64,000 nt of DNA. Source: Williamwhitmania taraxaci (lineage in GTDB: Bacteria > Bacteroidota > Bacteroidia > Bacteroidales > Williamwhitmaniaceae). The notes beneath the pieces are model-generated. The model did not search any database, was not told the DNA's origin, and saw nothing but the letters and a program-made list of their open reading frames with translations. Of the stretch, positions 15,739 through 24,136 are shown piece after piece (positions within the stretch are counted from its first letter, which is position 1; the number at the start of each line of letters is the position of its first letter). The translations under genes were made by a program, and so were the position numbers. The stretch is taken from assembly GCF_900096565.1 (NCBI RefSeq), contig NZ_FMYP01000009.1, positions 1 through 64,000 of the forward strand. The letters run 5' to 3'.

Positions 15739-15777
15739 ATTGACTAATTGTCGTATTGTCACATTGAATTCATTGTC

Positions 15778-18700
15778 TTATTCTGTTACCACTTCAACCC
15801 ACATTCCTTTTTCCTTAGCGGAAATGGTGTTGTCGTACATGGCCTCGCAGTATGCTCCAGGGAAGTAGAACTTGCCTGCGTAGGTGGCAGTTACCATCAG
15901 CACGTAGCGCTTGGTTTCGCCCGGACGGAGGCCAAAGTAGGTCATTACCCTATCGTCGCGGTAGTCTTGGTAATCGCTTGCTGCGCTGCCAAGGCTTGGC
16001 TCGTTGCCCTCCATGCGGGTGTTGCGAATTTCCCAGCCCGATGGGAACACCTCGGTAAGCGCAAGCTCCTTATACTCCCTCATCACGCCGGGGTGGGTGA
16101 GGGTTACCTCTACCATAAACTCGGTGCCTTGCTTTAGGCGGCTCACATCAATGCTGTTGCCATCGCGCAGGAACCGAACGGTCATGTTGATGTTGCTGCG
16201 GGTGGCAGCCTCTTCGCCGGGAAGTGGCACACCCACCTCACGTAACTTTACAAACAGCATGCCCTTGCTACGGTTGTTCACCAAAAGGGCATTGCTGCTC
16301 TCCTTAATGGCAATGGATTGATCCACCATGCTTAAGTCGGAGTCAATGCTCTCCTGTTTCCCGTTGATGGTTATGGAGGCCTTTAGGCCCTTTTCGCCCT
16401 TGGCATTTCCTTGATACTTGGCAATGGCCATGAGCGAGTAGGCTGTTTCCTGCGTGCTCATCCAGCGGTTGGAGTTCATCTCAACGGCCAGCTCTTTGGC
16501 TACAGATGCTGCCTGTGCTGTTTTATCCAGCTCGGTGAGGGTTTCCAGAATCATTGCTCGGTCCCTAAAGTCGGAGCCATAGGTGTAGCTCCACTCACGG
16601 TACACTGGTATGCGGTCGGGGAGTGAGGCTATCATTTGCGTGGCCACATCGCGTTTTCCTGCAAGGGCATAGGCCGCTGCAAGCCTCCACTGCGATTGGA
16701 TACTCAGGTCTTTTATCTCCTTAAGCTTGTTCATGGCTCCCAACTCGGGCGATCCCGCCAAGGCAAGGGTGTATAGTCGATACGATTGGGCTAGTTCTGT
16801 ATAGCGATAGGTGGCGTCCGAAGTCCAACGGCGAGCGGTAGTGGTCTGATACTCCTTCCACTTGCTAAGCATTTGGTCGGGCACCGAGTAGCCCATCTTC
16901 TTGGCCTCGAGTAGGAAGTGTCCCACGTAGCTTGTGCTCCAGTCGTCGGCGGTGCGGTATGAGCCGGGCCAATACATAAAGCCGCCATCCACGGTTTGGA
17001 ACTGCATGAGCCGATCGATGCCATACTTCACGTTAACTTCGGTTCTCTCGGCCTTATCCTTAGGCAGCGAAATAAGTTTGGCCAAGTAGAGTTGAGGGAA
17101 TGCTCCGGAGGTAGTTTGCTCCACGCATCCGTGAGGATAACTAATGAGGTAGTCGAGACGTTCGCCCAAGTTAATGGGTGGAATGGCCGAAAGTTCCACC
17201 GAAACCTTGTTGGTTCCTGCAATTCCAAATGGTTGAAAGGTGTTGTTCCAACTCTTACCGGGAGCAAGCTCCATGTCGGTAACCTTGGCCATAGGCACAT
17301 TGGCGTTGCGTATCTGCATGTCGATGGTGTAGGTCGATTTGTTGCCTGCACCATTAGCGTAGACCTCAACCTTTGCATTACCTACGGATGGGCGTGCCTT
17401 TAGTCGGAAGAATACCACCTTGTCGCCGGGCTTGTCGAAGGTAATGTTTTGGCTATTGTTTCCCACAATTTGAAGCAGGCTGCTGGTTTTTACCTTTATG
17501 CTCACCTGCTTCACGCTCTTTTCCATGGCAAATACATTCACCGGGAGGAGAACTTCTTCGGCCGGACCAAGAACGCGGGGCAGCGTAGCCATTACCATTA
17601 GGGCTTGTTTTACGGGGGTTGCTTTCTCTGCAAAACCATAGGCTCCCTTGTTTGCGGCAACTATCATGGTTCTTACGGAACCCACGTAGTTTGGCATTCG
17701 GAACTTGTGGGTGGCCTTTCCACCTTTAAGGGTAAACGGACCCATAAACTTAACCACAGGTTTAAAACGTATGGCATTGCCATCCTCTTCGGCCTTTAAG
17801 GCTTCGTCGCCTCCAAGCGAAAGCAAACGAGCCATTTCGCCGCCAAAGGCACCAATGATATCGTCGTAAAGATCGAACGATTTTACACCTAGCGCTTCCT
17901 TTGCATAGAAGTTGCTCCACGCGTCGGGTGTCTTAAAGCGAGTAATGTCGAGTAATCCTTCGTCCACTACGGCAATGGTATAGGTCATGGGCTTACCATC
18001 TTTTTCCGAAACCGTGATGGCTACCTCTTGCTCTGGCTTGAGCGATTCGGCCATTTGGATTTGGGGCGTAAGCTTAGTTTTAGGGTCGATTACCTCCAGC
18101 GGAACGATACCGTACTGCCGTATAGGCATGTCGTTGTTCTTACGGAGATGTGGTTGAACTAGGGTTACATGGATAAATACGTTGGGGGTCATCTCTTCGG
18201 TAGCCTCAATTTCGATGGTGTTGTCGTTTTTGTCGGCATCAACCCAAAAGGCCTTAATGATTCGCGAACCGTTTTCGATGGAAATCAATGCGCGTGCCTT
18301 TTCGGCTCCCGGGATGGTAACCTTAACATCGTCGCCAACCTTTACGCTACTCTTGTCGGTGGAGAGCGAGAGCATGGTGGCCCCGCCCGGCATATCGCCC
18401 TTCGAGCGTCCGCGCGACATTGGCCAGTCCATGTAGATTATTTCACCGCAACTTTGGCCAGTCTCGGGGTTGATAACCCTCACGTAGTAGCGGCCCCAAT
18501 CGGGATAATTAATCTTGAAGTCCACGCTGCCTTTGCCGTTGGAGGTGTTGGCCGTAGTGTTAATGACGGGTCGTTTGTAATCGGAGTTAACGTAGCTGGC
18601 GGCTCCATTGCCGTTGTCCTGCCACCACCAGCTCCAATCCATCTTGTAAATTTCTACCTCAAGACCTCTTACGCTAACGGGATTGCCGCTATTGTTTACT

Positions 18701-21354
18701 GTTACAAGGGTAATGGTTTGGTCTCTATCTACTTCTACCCACTGACCGCGGGCTGGCTGAGGGGAGCGCATACCCACATATGTGTCGAATGGGAGAATGG
18801 GCACTGTGAGGAAATCTACACTGAAATCTCCACCGGGTTCGAATACCTTTCCGCGGAAGTTGGCGTTGAGGGCCGATGGGAGCGTGCTGGAAATCTTAAG
18901 GTTGGTGCGCACTGATGCATTGCCGTTGCCATCGAGCCGTCCGTCGAATACGGGGAATGCCTCCATGGGAGCTTCAATTCCCGGATCGTCGAAGTTGAAG
19001 TTGTCGAATCCCTTAAACGTGGCGCGTGCCTTGCTTAGTGTCACATCGTAATTGGCTTCTAGGTTGCCGGCAATGGCGCCATGTAGCCAACGGGAGTTCA
19101 GGTTGGCCTGCACGTTGCCGCTAGCTCCAAATCGAACGTCTTTGTTCAGCTCAAAAGTTACCTTTAGCCTGTTTGGTTTTACCGTTTCTATCTTCAACTG
19201 TTTTGAGAAGCTGGTTCCTCCAACCTTTACGGTGGCCACGTATTTTCCAGTGGGTGCATCGGCTGTGGTAACTGGGGCAAAGGCGTAAATGCCTGTTTTG
19301 TCGTAGGTGCGCACCATGCGGCTTACCAGTTGCCCTTGTGGGTTGCGTAGCTCAAATACGATAGGGTGTCCTGCCGGTAGCAATTCCTGCTTATCCTCCA
19401 CTATGAATCCTAGGAAAAGGGTGTCGCCGGGACGCCATACGCCACGTTCACCATAAATAAATCCTTTCAATCCCTTTTGAACATCAACACCGCTAATGTC
19501 GAAGTTGGAAAGCGAAAGCGAAGAACCATCGTCGAGGCGGAGGTAGCCGCGCTGCTTATCCATTTTGGCTACGAGCAAGAATGGCACCCGCTTTACGCGG
19601 AAGGAGGCCAGTCCGTCGCCATCTGTGCTTCCCTTGTATAGTGGTTGGAGCTGGTAGTCGAGCACCTCAATGTCGACCCCACTCAGCGACTTTGCGGTGC
19701 GGATATCGCTCACGGCCACGAGCATGTCGCCGCTGTTTCCCCGCTTGGCAATGAGACCAATATCGGAGGCAAGAATGTTCTGGGTAATCATCTTGTTCGA
19801 AGAGAAGTAGGCTCGGTTGCATGGATTATCTCGCTGATCCCAGTCGTAGTCTTCTCCTTCGTAGTATTCATAGTCTTCGTCGTAGTAATCGTAGTAGCCA
19901 GGACCATCGTAGGCTTTGTCTTCCTTGGCGTTGACCTCTTCGTCGTCGAAGCCGGAAAGGTTCTCTTGGCTATTGTCGATGTCGCCACAAGTCCAAATCA
20001 TGTTCGATTTGCCAAAGCTAATGTTGATTTGGTAGATGGCGCCCTGCTCGGCTTTAATGAATTCGTCGAGGTTGAGGGTGAATCGGTTCCAGCGCGAAAG
20101 GTCGGCAATGCCCGAGTTGGTGAGCGGAATAGTTTTCCTGAAAACTGGGCGGCCAACACGCTTCATGTCGGAGTAGCCACTCAACCTATTTGCCTGTAGG
20201 AATTGGGGTACATTGTTTTCAAATATCTTGATGATGGTAACCTGTATCGATTTTAGGTTAACCGCCTCGAAGGGGTATACCAATCCCTCGGAGGAGGGAA
20301 GAATGGTTCCGCTCGAAACGGCACGAAGGGCTGGTTTTATGGCCTCGAAGTTATACTCCACAACAAATCCTATGGGGAGTTTCTTCCCTTCGGCATTTAG
20401 GATTCCGGCATTCACCGTGATTTTTATTTCTCCCTCAAACTGCTCGGAGAAGGTTACCTTTAATACGTTTGACTGAACCGAGAGGTGCATGGACTCATCG
20501 TGGTTCGATTCCACTAATCCGCGTAAGTCTTGACGGGGATCGAGGGGGTCGCTAAAGTAGATAAAGATGGCCTGCTCTGGGATGTTGACCATTCGGTCGC
20601 TAATCCTGCCAAAAAAGTTCTTGTCGGGAACCGAAACGGTCATATCTCCGCTATTGTCTACATTAATGGACGATCCACTCCATTTCAGCGTGAGCTCCTT
20701 CTTGGATTCGGCACGTTTGATTCCGGTGATCTTAAAGGTATGCTGCCTATTTTCCTGTTCCGAAACCCAGTCGATGGTTTTATTCTCGCCCTCGAAGGTT
20801 GCCTTTAGTATTTCGTTTAACTTTTCGGTAGCCAAGTAGTCGGCCGAGATCAGCTTGCCTTGGTAGGTATAGGTGTCGGGTTGGCGTGGGTTGTCAATTA
20901 TAAGCCCTTCTTCTTGAATCTCGAAGGATTGCTCCAGCGTTCTGAAACCGAATACGAAGGTTTTAAACTCCGATTCAACCTCTTTTACCTTGCTCAGGTA
21001 GAACTTAGCTTCGTAGGTTGTTCCCGATTCCAGCAGTTTTGCCGGGCGGAACTCCACCGTTTGCGCATCAATCCAATAGGCGATACCCTCCACCGATGGC
21101 GAAAAGTCAAATAACTCCTCTGCAACAGGTTTGTTTTCGCCGGCGAAGGCGGGGGAGGCGTCGGTAAGCCTTATTGTGATGGTTGAGGCAATGGATATAT
21201 TGCCGGATGTAAATGCTGAAATGTGAGCAGCGAACCGAGGGTCGGCTTGAACAATCTCGTTGGAACTTCGGCTGCAGAGCGAAATCCCGATAATGCTGGC
21301 AATTACGGCTAAACCTAGCGCAATACCAAGGACAATTTTCTTCGATTTTAGCAT
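15778..21354 (-). CDS. Bacterial alpha-2-macroglobulin family protein
   Basis: The 1858-residue protein is a periplasmic protease trap of the YfhM kind, thought to protect the envelope when the wall is breached and repaired by PBP1C. It has an N-terminal hydrophobic segment (about 7-27) ending SLC, a poor lipobox, so it may be membrane-anchored. A long series of macroglobulin domains follows, with a YGERGVWRPGDTL segment typical of the family and a bait-type region (VVDEGLLDITRFKTPDAW). The thioester motif GCVEQ (Cys1410-Gln1413) is intact, and an alpha-helical toroid follows. Residues about 455-518 hold a very acidic, tyrosine-rich insertion (DYYDEDYEYYEGEDYDWD). The companion pbpC gene lies downstream beyond an inserted receptor gene and repeats. 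Confidence 0.95.
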   Translation of the reverse strand: MLKSKKIVLGIALGLAVIASIIGISLCSRSSNEIVQADPRFAAHISAFTSGNISIASTITIRLTDASPAFAGENKPVAEELFDFSPSVEGIAYWIDAQTVEFRPAKLLESGTTYEAKFYLSKVKEVESEFKTFVFGFRTLEQSFEIQEEGLIIDNPRQPDTYTYQGKLISADYLATEKLNEILKATFEGENKTIDWVSEQENRQHTFKITGIKRAESKKELTLKWSGSSINVDNSGDMTVSVPDKNFFGRISDRMVNIPEQAIFIYFSDPLDPRQDLRGLVESNHDESMHLSVQSNVLKVTFSEQFEGEIKITVNAGILNAEGKKLPIGFVVEYNFEAIKPALRAVSSGTILPSSEGLVYPFEAVNLKSIQVTIIKIFENNVPQFLQANRLSGYSDMKRVGRPVFRKTIPLTNSGIADLSRWNRFTLNLDEFIKAEQGAIYQINISFGKSNMIWTCGDIDNSQENLSGFDDEEVNAKEDKAYDGPGYYDYYDEDYEYYEGEDYDWDQRDNPCNRAYFSSNKMITQNILASDIGLIAKRGNSGDMLVAVSDIRTAKSLSGVDIEVLDYQLQPLYKGSTDGDGLASFRVKRVPFLLVAKMDKQRGYLRLDDGSSLSLSNFDISGVDVQKGLKGFIYGERGVWRPGDTLFLGFIVEDKQELLPAGHPIVFELRNPQGQLVSRMVRTYDKTGIYAFAPVTTADAPTGKYVATVKVGGTSFSKQLKIETVKPNRLKVTFELNKDVRFGASGNVQANLNSRWLHGAIAGNLEANYDVTLSKARATFKGFDNFNFDDPGIEAPMEAFPVFDGRLDGNGNASVRTNLKISSTLPSALNANFRGKVFEPGGDFSVDFLTVPILPFDTYVGMRSPQPARGQWVEVDRDQTITLVTVNNSGNPVSVRGLEVEIYKMDWSWWWQDNGNGAASYVNSDYKRPVINTTANTSNGKGSVDFKINYPDWGRYYVRVINPETGQSCGEIIYMDWPMSRGRSKGDMPGGATMLSLSTDKSSVKVGDDVKVTIPGAEKARALISIENGSRIIKAFWVDADKNDNTIEIEATEEMTPNVFIHVTLVQPHLRKNNDMPIRQYGIVPLEVIDPKTKLTPQIQMAESLKPEQEVAITVSEKDGKPMTYTIAVVDEGLLDITRFKTPDAWSNFYAKEALGVKSFDLYDDIIGAFGGEMARLLSLGGDEALKAEEDGNAIRFKPVVKFMGPFTLKGGKATHKFRMPNYVGSVRTMIVAANKGAYGFAEKATPVKQALMVMATLPRVLGPAEEVLLPVNVFAMEKSVKQVSIKVKTSSLLQIVGNNSQNITFDKPGDKVVFFRLKARPSVGNAKVEVYANGAGNKSTYTIDMQIRNANVPMAKVTDMELAPGKSWNNTFQPFGIAGTNKVSVELSAIPPINLGERLDYLISYPHGCVEQTTSGAFPQLYLAKLISLPKDKAERTEVNVKYGIDRLMQFQTVDGGFMYWPGSYRTADDWSTSYVGHFLLEAKKMGYSVPDQMLSKWKEYQTTTARRWTSDATYRYTELAQSYRLYTLALAGSPELGAMNKLKEIKDLSIQSQWRLAAAYALAGKRDVATQMIASLPDRIPVYREWSYTYGSDFRDRAMILETLTELDKTAQAASVAKELAVEMNSNRWMSTQETAYSLMAIAKYQGNAKGEKGLKASITINGKQESIDSDLSMVDQSIAIKESSNALLVNNRSKGMLFVKLREVGVPLPGEEAATRSNINMTVRFLRDGNSIDVSRLKQGTEFMVEVTLTHPGVMREYKELALTEVFPSGWEIRNTRMEGNEPSLGSAASDYQDYRDDRVMTYFGLRPGETKRYVLMVTATYAGKFYFPGAYCEAMYDNTISAKEKGMWVEVVTE

Positions 21355-21598
21355 GAGTATGATTGTTTGGATGGGCAGTTGAACAGTGGGTTAGGGCGAC
21401 AGTGTATTATGGTTGGGTAAATCTATGAAAATTTGTGGAGACGTTGTGTGTCGCTACTTCACAATTTGAAAAAATTGTGAAAGGTGAAAAGTTAAATGTG
21501 AACCGAGCGAAGCGAGATCGCCGGAGGCAAAGGATGGCTGCTGTAAAATTGTATTGATTCTACAGGTTAATGAAAAACTACAACCCGAAAATATCTGA

Positions 21599-21624
21599 AC
21601 GCACCCTTTGGCCTAAGGGTGCGT
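21599..21624 (-). terminator. Hairpin after the CHU_C gene
   Basis: ACGCACCCTT and AAGGGTGCGT form a perfect 10-bp stem with a 6-base loop, 17 bases after the minus-strand stop at 21641. The following minus-strand sequence is only weakly T-rich (ATATTTT), so it is a probable rather than a certain terminator. The rest of the 286-base gap up to 21640 shows nothing else. Confidence 0.55.
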
Positions 21625-21640
21625 CAGTCTTCAGTCGTTA

Positions 21641-22978
21641 TCAATTATTTCTAAACAGATAGAAAAACCCCTTATATGGGCCACTATCGTAGCTGATGTC
21701 GTCCCAGCCTCGAGCCTTAATGATGAAGTAGTAAACCCCAGGGGCGGCTTCGGCGCCTGTTCCATCGGTCTTACCATCCCACCCGGTCCAATCTCCAACG
21801 GTTCCGGAGTAGGAATACACCTGGTTACCCCAGCGTGTAAATATTTTTATATCAAAGTCGCGGATCGATCGCACTTTCGTAGTGTCGTCGGTTTTAAATT
21901 TGAAGTAGGGGTATGTTCCTCCCGGGGTGAATACGTTGGGTATAAGGCTTGCGTCAATTTTAGATGCCAGCACGGTGGCATATTTTAGTTCCACCGTATC
22001 GCGGCATCCGCTTGAATTTTTTTTGGCAATTAACCTAAGCTTATACTTTCCCGGCAGGAGGTCTTGGGTTTCGTATTGATTGATGACGGATAGGTTTCCT
22101 ACGTTCCACAGCAAGGAATCGCCACCCCTATCAAAAAGGTAGGGATCGTTGAATCCGGTCCATATTAGGCTGTCGCAGTTTTTGCTCTGGCTGGTAAGCT
22201 GCATCTTCATGGGTGCTTGAGCTTCTACTTTTTCGCCTGCGGTGCTCCAGTTGGTTCCGTTCCATATGGCTACGTCGAATTTTGCTAGTGGGGCTATGGC
22301 TGGAAGGGTTGCCGTTTGAAAGGTTGCCGACTTTCCCATTACGTCCTTTACCACTACGGTGTAGTAGGCGTCTTCCACCGGGAGGTTATCCTCCTTAAGC
22401 GTGATTATCTGCCCATAATCGAGTTCGGCTGTTTCACCGTTCTTATACCAAGTAACGTCCAATTTGTTTTTTTTACTTTTCGGGGTAAAGCTCAATTGGC
22501 TGAGATCGTAGTATAGAATGATGTATTCATAGCTCTCGGGAGCAGTATTCACGCGCATTTTCAGGTTGCTACAGGTGTTTGTAGCGGTAATATCGATAAT
22601 GTCAAAGTTGTCGAGGTAAACCCATGCGGTGTCGGTCTCGATATTCCCCACGGAGGGCTCGACGGAAACCGAATAACAGCCACTTTTATTTATGGAAAGA
22701 TCGGAGGAGACGGCACCCAGAGATTGATCGATTTGGACAAACTGCTTGGTAACCATATCTAACATAAACCATTTTATGCTGGAGGTAACTTTGGTAGAAT
22801 GCATCGCCCTCAGATTTGCCATAACGGGTATGTGAAAAACGTAAACAGAGTCTTGATGAGGTTGCAATGAGTATTGGGTGGCCAAAGCCACATCGGAAGT
22901 AGGCGATGTAATTTGGCCGAAGCCCTCAAGCGAAGATAGGCCAACAATGGAAAGTAGCAGAACGATGTAGACGCGCAT
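21641..22978 (-). CDS. Secreted protein with CHU_C (T9SS type B) C-terminal domain
   Basis: The 445-residue protein has a signal peptide (residues 1-21), a beta-rich middle that I do not recognise, and a gliding-motility-associated CHU_C domain over the last 95 residues: IPNVFTPGG, IFTRWGNQVYSY, GWDGKTDG, GVYYFIIKARGWD. This domain directs export by the type IX system, often to a surface-attached state. The middle region has paired cysteines (NTCSNL, KNCDSL, SGCRDT) that suggest Ig/PKD-like modules. Its role at the surface (adhesion or gliding) is unknown. It is transcribed alone, away from the REP/transposase block. Confidence 0.9.
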   Translation of the reverse strand: MRVYIVLLLSIVGLSSLEGFGQITSPTSDVALATQYSLQPHQDSVYVFHIPVMANLRAMHSTKVTSSIKWFMLDMVTKQFVQIDQSLGAVSSDLSINKSGCYSVSVEPSVGNIETDTAWVYLDNFDIIDITATNTCSNLKMRVNTAPESYEYIILYYDLSQLSFTPKSKKNKLDVTWYKNGETAELDYGQIITLKEDNLPVEDAYYTVVVKDVMGKSATFQTATLPAIAPLAKFDVAIWNGTNWSTAGEKVEAQAPMKMQLTSQSKNCDSLIWTGFNDPYLFDRGGDSLLWNVGNLSVINQYETQDLLPGKYKLRLIAKKNSSGCRDTVELKYATVLASKIDASLIPNVFTPGGTYPYFKFKTDDTTKVRSIRDFDIKIFTRWGNQVYSYSGTVGDWTGWDGKTDGTGAEAAPGVYYFIIKARGWDDISYDSGPYKGFFYLFRNN

Positions 22979-23098
22979 CTATGTTTTTTTGTAATTGAGC
23001 TACAATATTAAAGAATTAAGAGGCAAGAACCAAAAGATGAGCGTAGAACTCTGGTGAGTTTGTTGCATGGTAAACGAAGGGAGGTCTGTTTTATTGCC

Positions 23099-23169
23099 GG
23101 GCATCCGCCCCTTCTCATAGGGCTTGCCCTACGTTGGTTATGCCGGGCCGTTGGCTCTAAGATGTGGTG
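23099..23169. repeat. REP-like repeat, copy A
   Basis: It begins GGGCATCCGCCCCTTCTCAT and continues through a GGGCTTGCCC hairpin, ACGTTGGTTATGCCGGG and GTGGTG. It matches copies B and C closely apart from the end (TTGGCTCTAAGATG). Confidence 0.9.
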
Positions 23170-23200
23170 GTGCTGATGAGGGTGTTTCTGCTTTATCATT

Positions 23201-23272
23201 AGGGCGTCCGCCCCTTTTCATAGGGCTTGCCGTACGTTGGTTATGCCGGGACGTTGGCCCTCAAGCGTGGTG
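23201..23272. repeat. REP-like repeat, copy B
   Basis: It begins AGGGCGTCCGCCCCTTTTCA, shares the TAGGGCTTGCC and TACGTTGGTTATGCCGGG core, and ends TTGGCCCTCAAGCGTGGTG as in copy C. Confidence 0.9.
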
Positions 23273-23329
23273 GAATAATATTTATATTCGTTTTTTTTCT
23301 GTAAATTTCGATTGGTGTTTGAATTGTTT

Positions 23330-23383
23330 GAGGCCCGAAGGGTCGATATATTTCATAGGATAGGTCGTGAGGCCTATCCTATC
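23330..23383. repeat. GAGGCCCGAAGGGTCGATATA element with hairpin
   Basis: The conserved head GAGGCCCGAAGGGTCGATATA is followed by a variable hairpin, here AGGATAGG/CCTATCCT around TCGTGAGG. The same arrangement with a different stem (GAGGAT/ATCCTC) follows copy C at 23972-24024. The loop GTCGTGAGGC is conserved while the stems co-vary. Confidence 0.8.
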
Positions 23384-23432
23384 CGTTGTGTAAAATAAAA
23401 ACCAATTGAGGCCTGAAGGGCCGACATAGCAT

Positions 23433-23888
23433 ATGCCACAATCGTTATCGCGGGTTTACGTGCACGTTGTGTTTTCAACAAAATACCGTGCAAGATACAT
23501 TTCGGAGGCCATTGCTCCGGAGCTGTTCTCTTTCATGGCAGGTGTTTGCAATAATTTGGAGTGCAACCCTGTGGCCGTTGGTGGTTATTTGAACCACGTG
23601 CACATTCTCTGCCTGCTTTCGCGTAAAGTTGCCCAAATGGATTTGGTGAGCAAGGTTAAATCGAACTCCTCTCGGTGGGCTAAAGCGAAATTCCTGGAGT
23701 TGCATGACATCTTTGATTGGCAGGATGGTTACGGCATATTCTCGGTGAGCAAATCGCAGGTTGATAATGTAACTAAATACATCAACACGCAGGCCGAGCA
23801 CCATTCCAACATGATTTTCGAAGATGAATTCCTTGGGCTTCTCAAAAAACACAACATCGATTACGACGAACGGTATATTTGGGATTGA
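23433..23888 (+). CDS. IS200/IS605-type Y1 transposase (RAYT-like)
   Basis: The 151-residue protein is a single-strand DNA transposase of the HUH Y1 type. The metal-binding HUH motif is His55-Val-His57 in GYLNHVHILC. The likely nucleophile is Tyr116 in VTKYINTQAEHH. The family ending DYDERYIWD is complete. Length and motifs are full, so it may be active. The ATG at 23433 lies at the end of a short copy of the GAGGCC repeat, so the repeat forms its translation start region. REP-like palindromes on both sides suggest that it recognises these hairpins, as described for RAYTs. Confidence 0.92.
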   Translation: MPQSLSRVYVHVVFSTKYRARYISEAIAPELFSFMAGVCNNLECNPVAVGGYLNHVHILCLLSRKVAQMDLVSKVKSNSSRWAKAKFLELHDIFDWQDGYGIFSVSKSQVDNVTKYINTQAEHHSNMIFEDEFLGLLKKHNIDYDERYIWD

Positions 23889-23890
23889 TT

Positions 23891-23963
23891 GGGCATCCGC
23901 CCCTTCTCATAGGGCTTACGCCCTACGTTGGTTATGCCGGGCCGTTGGCCCTCAAGCGTGGTG
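23891..23963. repeat. REP-like repeat, copy C
   Basis: It begins 3 bases after the transposase stop with GGGCATCCGCCCCTTCTCAT, has the hairpin GGGCTTACGCCC and TACGTTGGTTATGCCGGG, and ends TTGGCCCTCAAGCGTGGTG like copy B. It is followed by the second GAGGCCC-hairpin element to about 24028. Confidence 0.9.
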
Positions 23964-24078
23964 CAATCTTTTGAGGCCCGAAGGGTCGATATAACTCGAG
24001 GATTAGTCGTGAGGCATATCCTCGTTCGTGAATTATTTAGCCATTCATCAATCACCCCTAAAACCCCTCTATTTAAAT

Positions 24079-24108
24079 TTGTAAATCCATCCTGCAACCT
24101 TACCTTTA
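24079..24108 (+). promoter_or_regulatory. Promoter of the UvrD-type helicase gene
   Basis: TTG (24079-24081), a 19-base spacer and TACCTTTA (24101-24108) match the Bacteroidota pattern with one base off. Transcription would start near 24115, about 20 bases before the GTG start. Confidence 0.5.
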
Positions 24109-24136
24109 CAGCCTAATTGAAAATATAACACATCTC

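Larger units (their letters stand above)
14727..15777. other. 1-kb non-coding region with tandem repeats and palindromes
   Basis: No supported gene lies between the chemotaxis receptor and the alpha-2-macroglobulin. In order it holds a possible receptor promoter (TATCTTTG on the minus strand at 14835-14828, no clear -33), a 12-unit array of 23-bp repeats (15035-15310), large palindromes near 15347-15394, 15491-15527 and 15578-15629, a small AGGCC-TAC-GGCCT hairpin at 15541-15553, and a terminator at 15701-15738. The three long reverse-strand reading frames across the array arise because the repeat lacks reverse-strand stops. Confidence 0.7.
22979..23432. other. Intergenic region with REP-like repeats upstream of the transposase
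   Basis: The 454 bases between the CHU_C gene and the Y1 transposase contain two copies of a 71-72-base palindromic repeat (23099-23169 and 23201-23272), a GAGGCCCGAAGGGTC element with a hairpin (23330-23383), and a second short copy of that element that runs into the transposase start (23404-23432). Confidence 0.75.
23201..24028 (+). mobile_element. IS200/RAYT-like element with flanking REP-like repeats
   Basis: A single Y1 transposase gene is bracketed by the same two-part repeat unit on each side: repeat B plus GAGGCCC-hairpin on the left, repeat C plus GAGGCCC-hairpin on the right. There is no tnpB. This is the layout of REP-associated tyrosine transposase loci (REPtrons) or of a minimal IS200-type element. 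The outer limits are inferred from the repeats, and no target-site boundary can be proved from one copy. Confidence 0.65.

Noticed and set aside
18169-18915. Long plus-strand open frame of 248 codons inside the alpha-2-macroglobulin gene
   Set aside because: It lies wholly antisense to a conserved gene with an intact thioester domain and shows no domain or start signal of its own.
23008-23363. Short frames over the REP-like repeats (63 and 79 codons)
   Set aside because: They follow the palindromic repeats on both strands and reflect repeat sequence rather than a gene.
23201-24028. IS605-type element with tnpB
   Set aside because: Only the Y1 transposase is present. No TnpB/IscB-like frame or omega-RNA-like region is seen on either side, so a TnpB-guided system is not supported.
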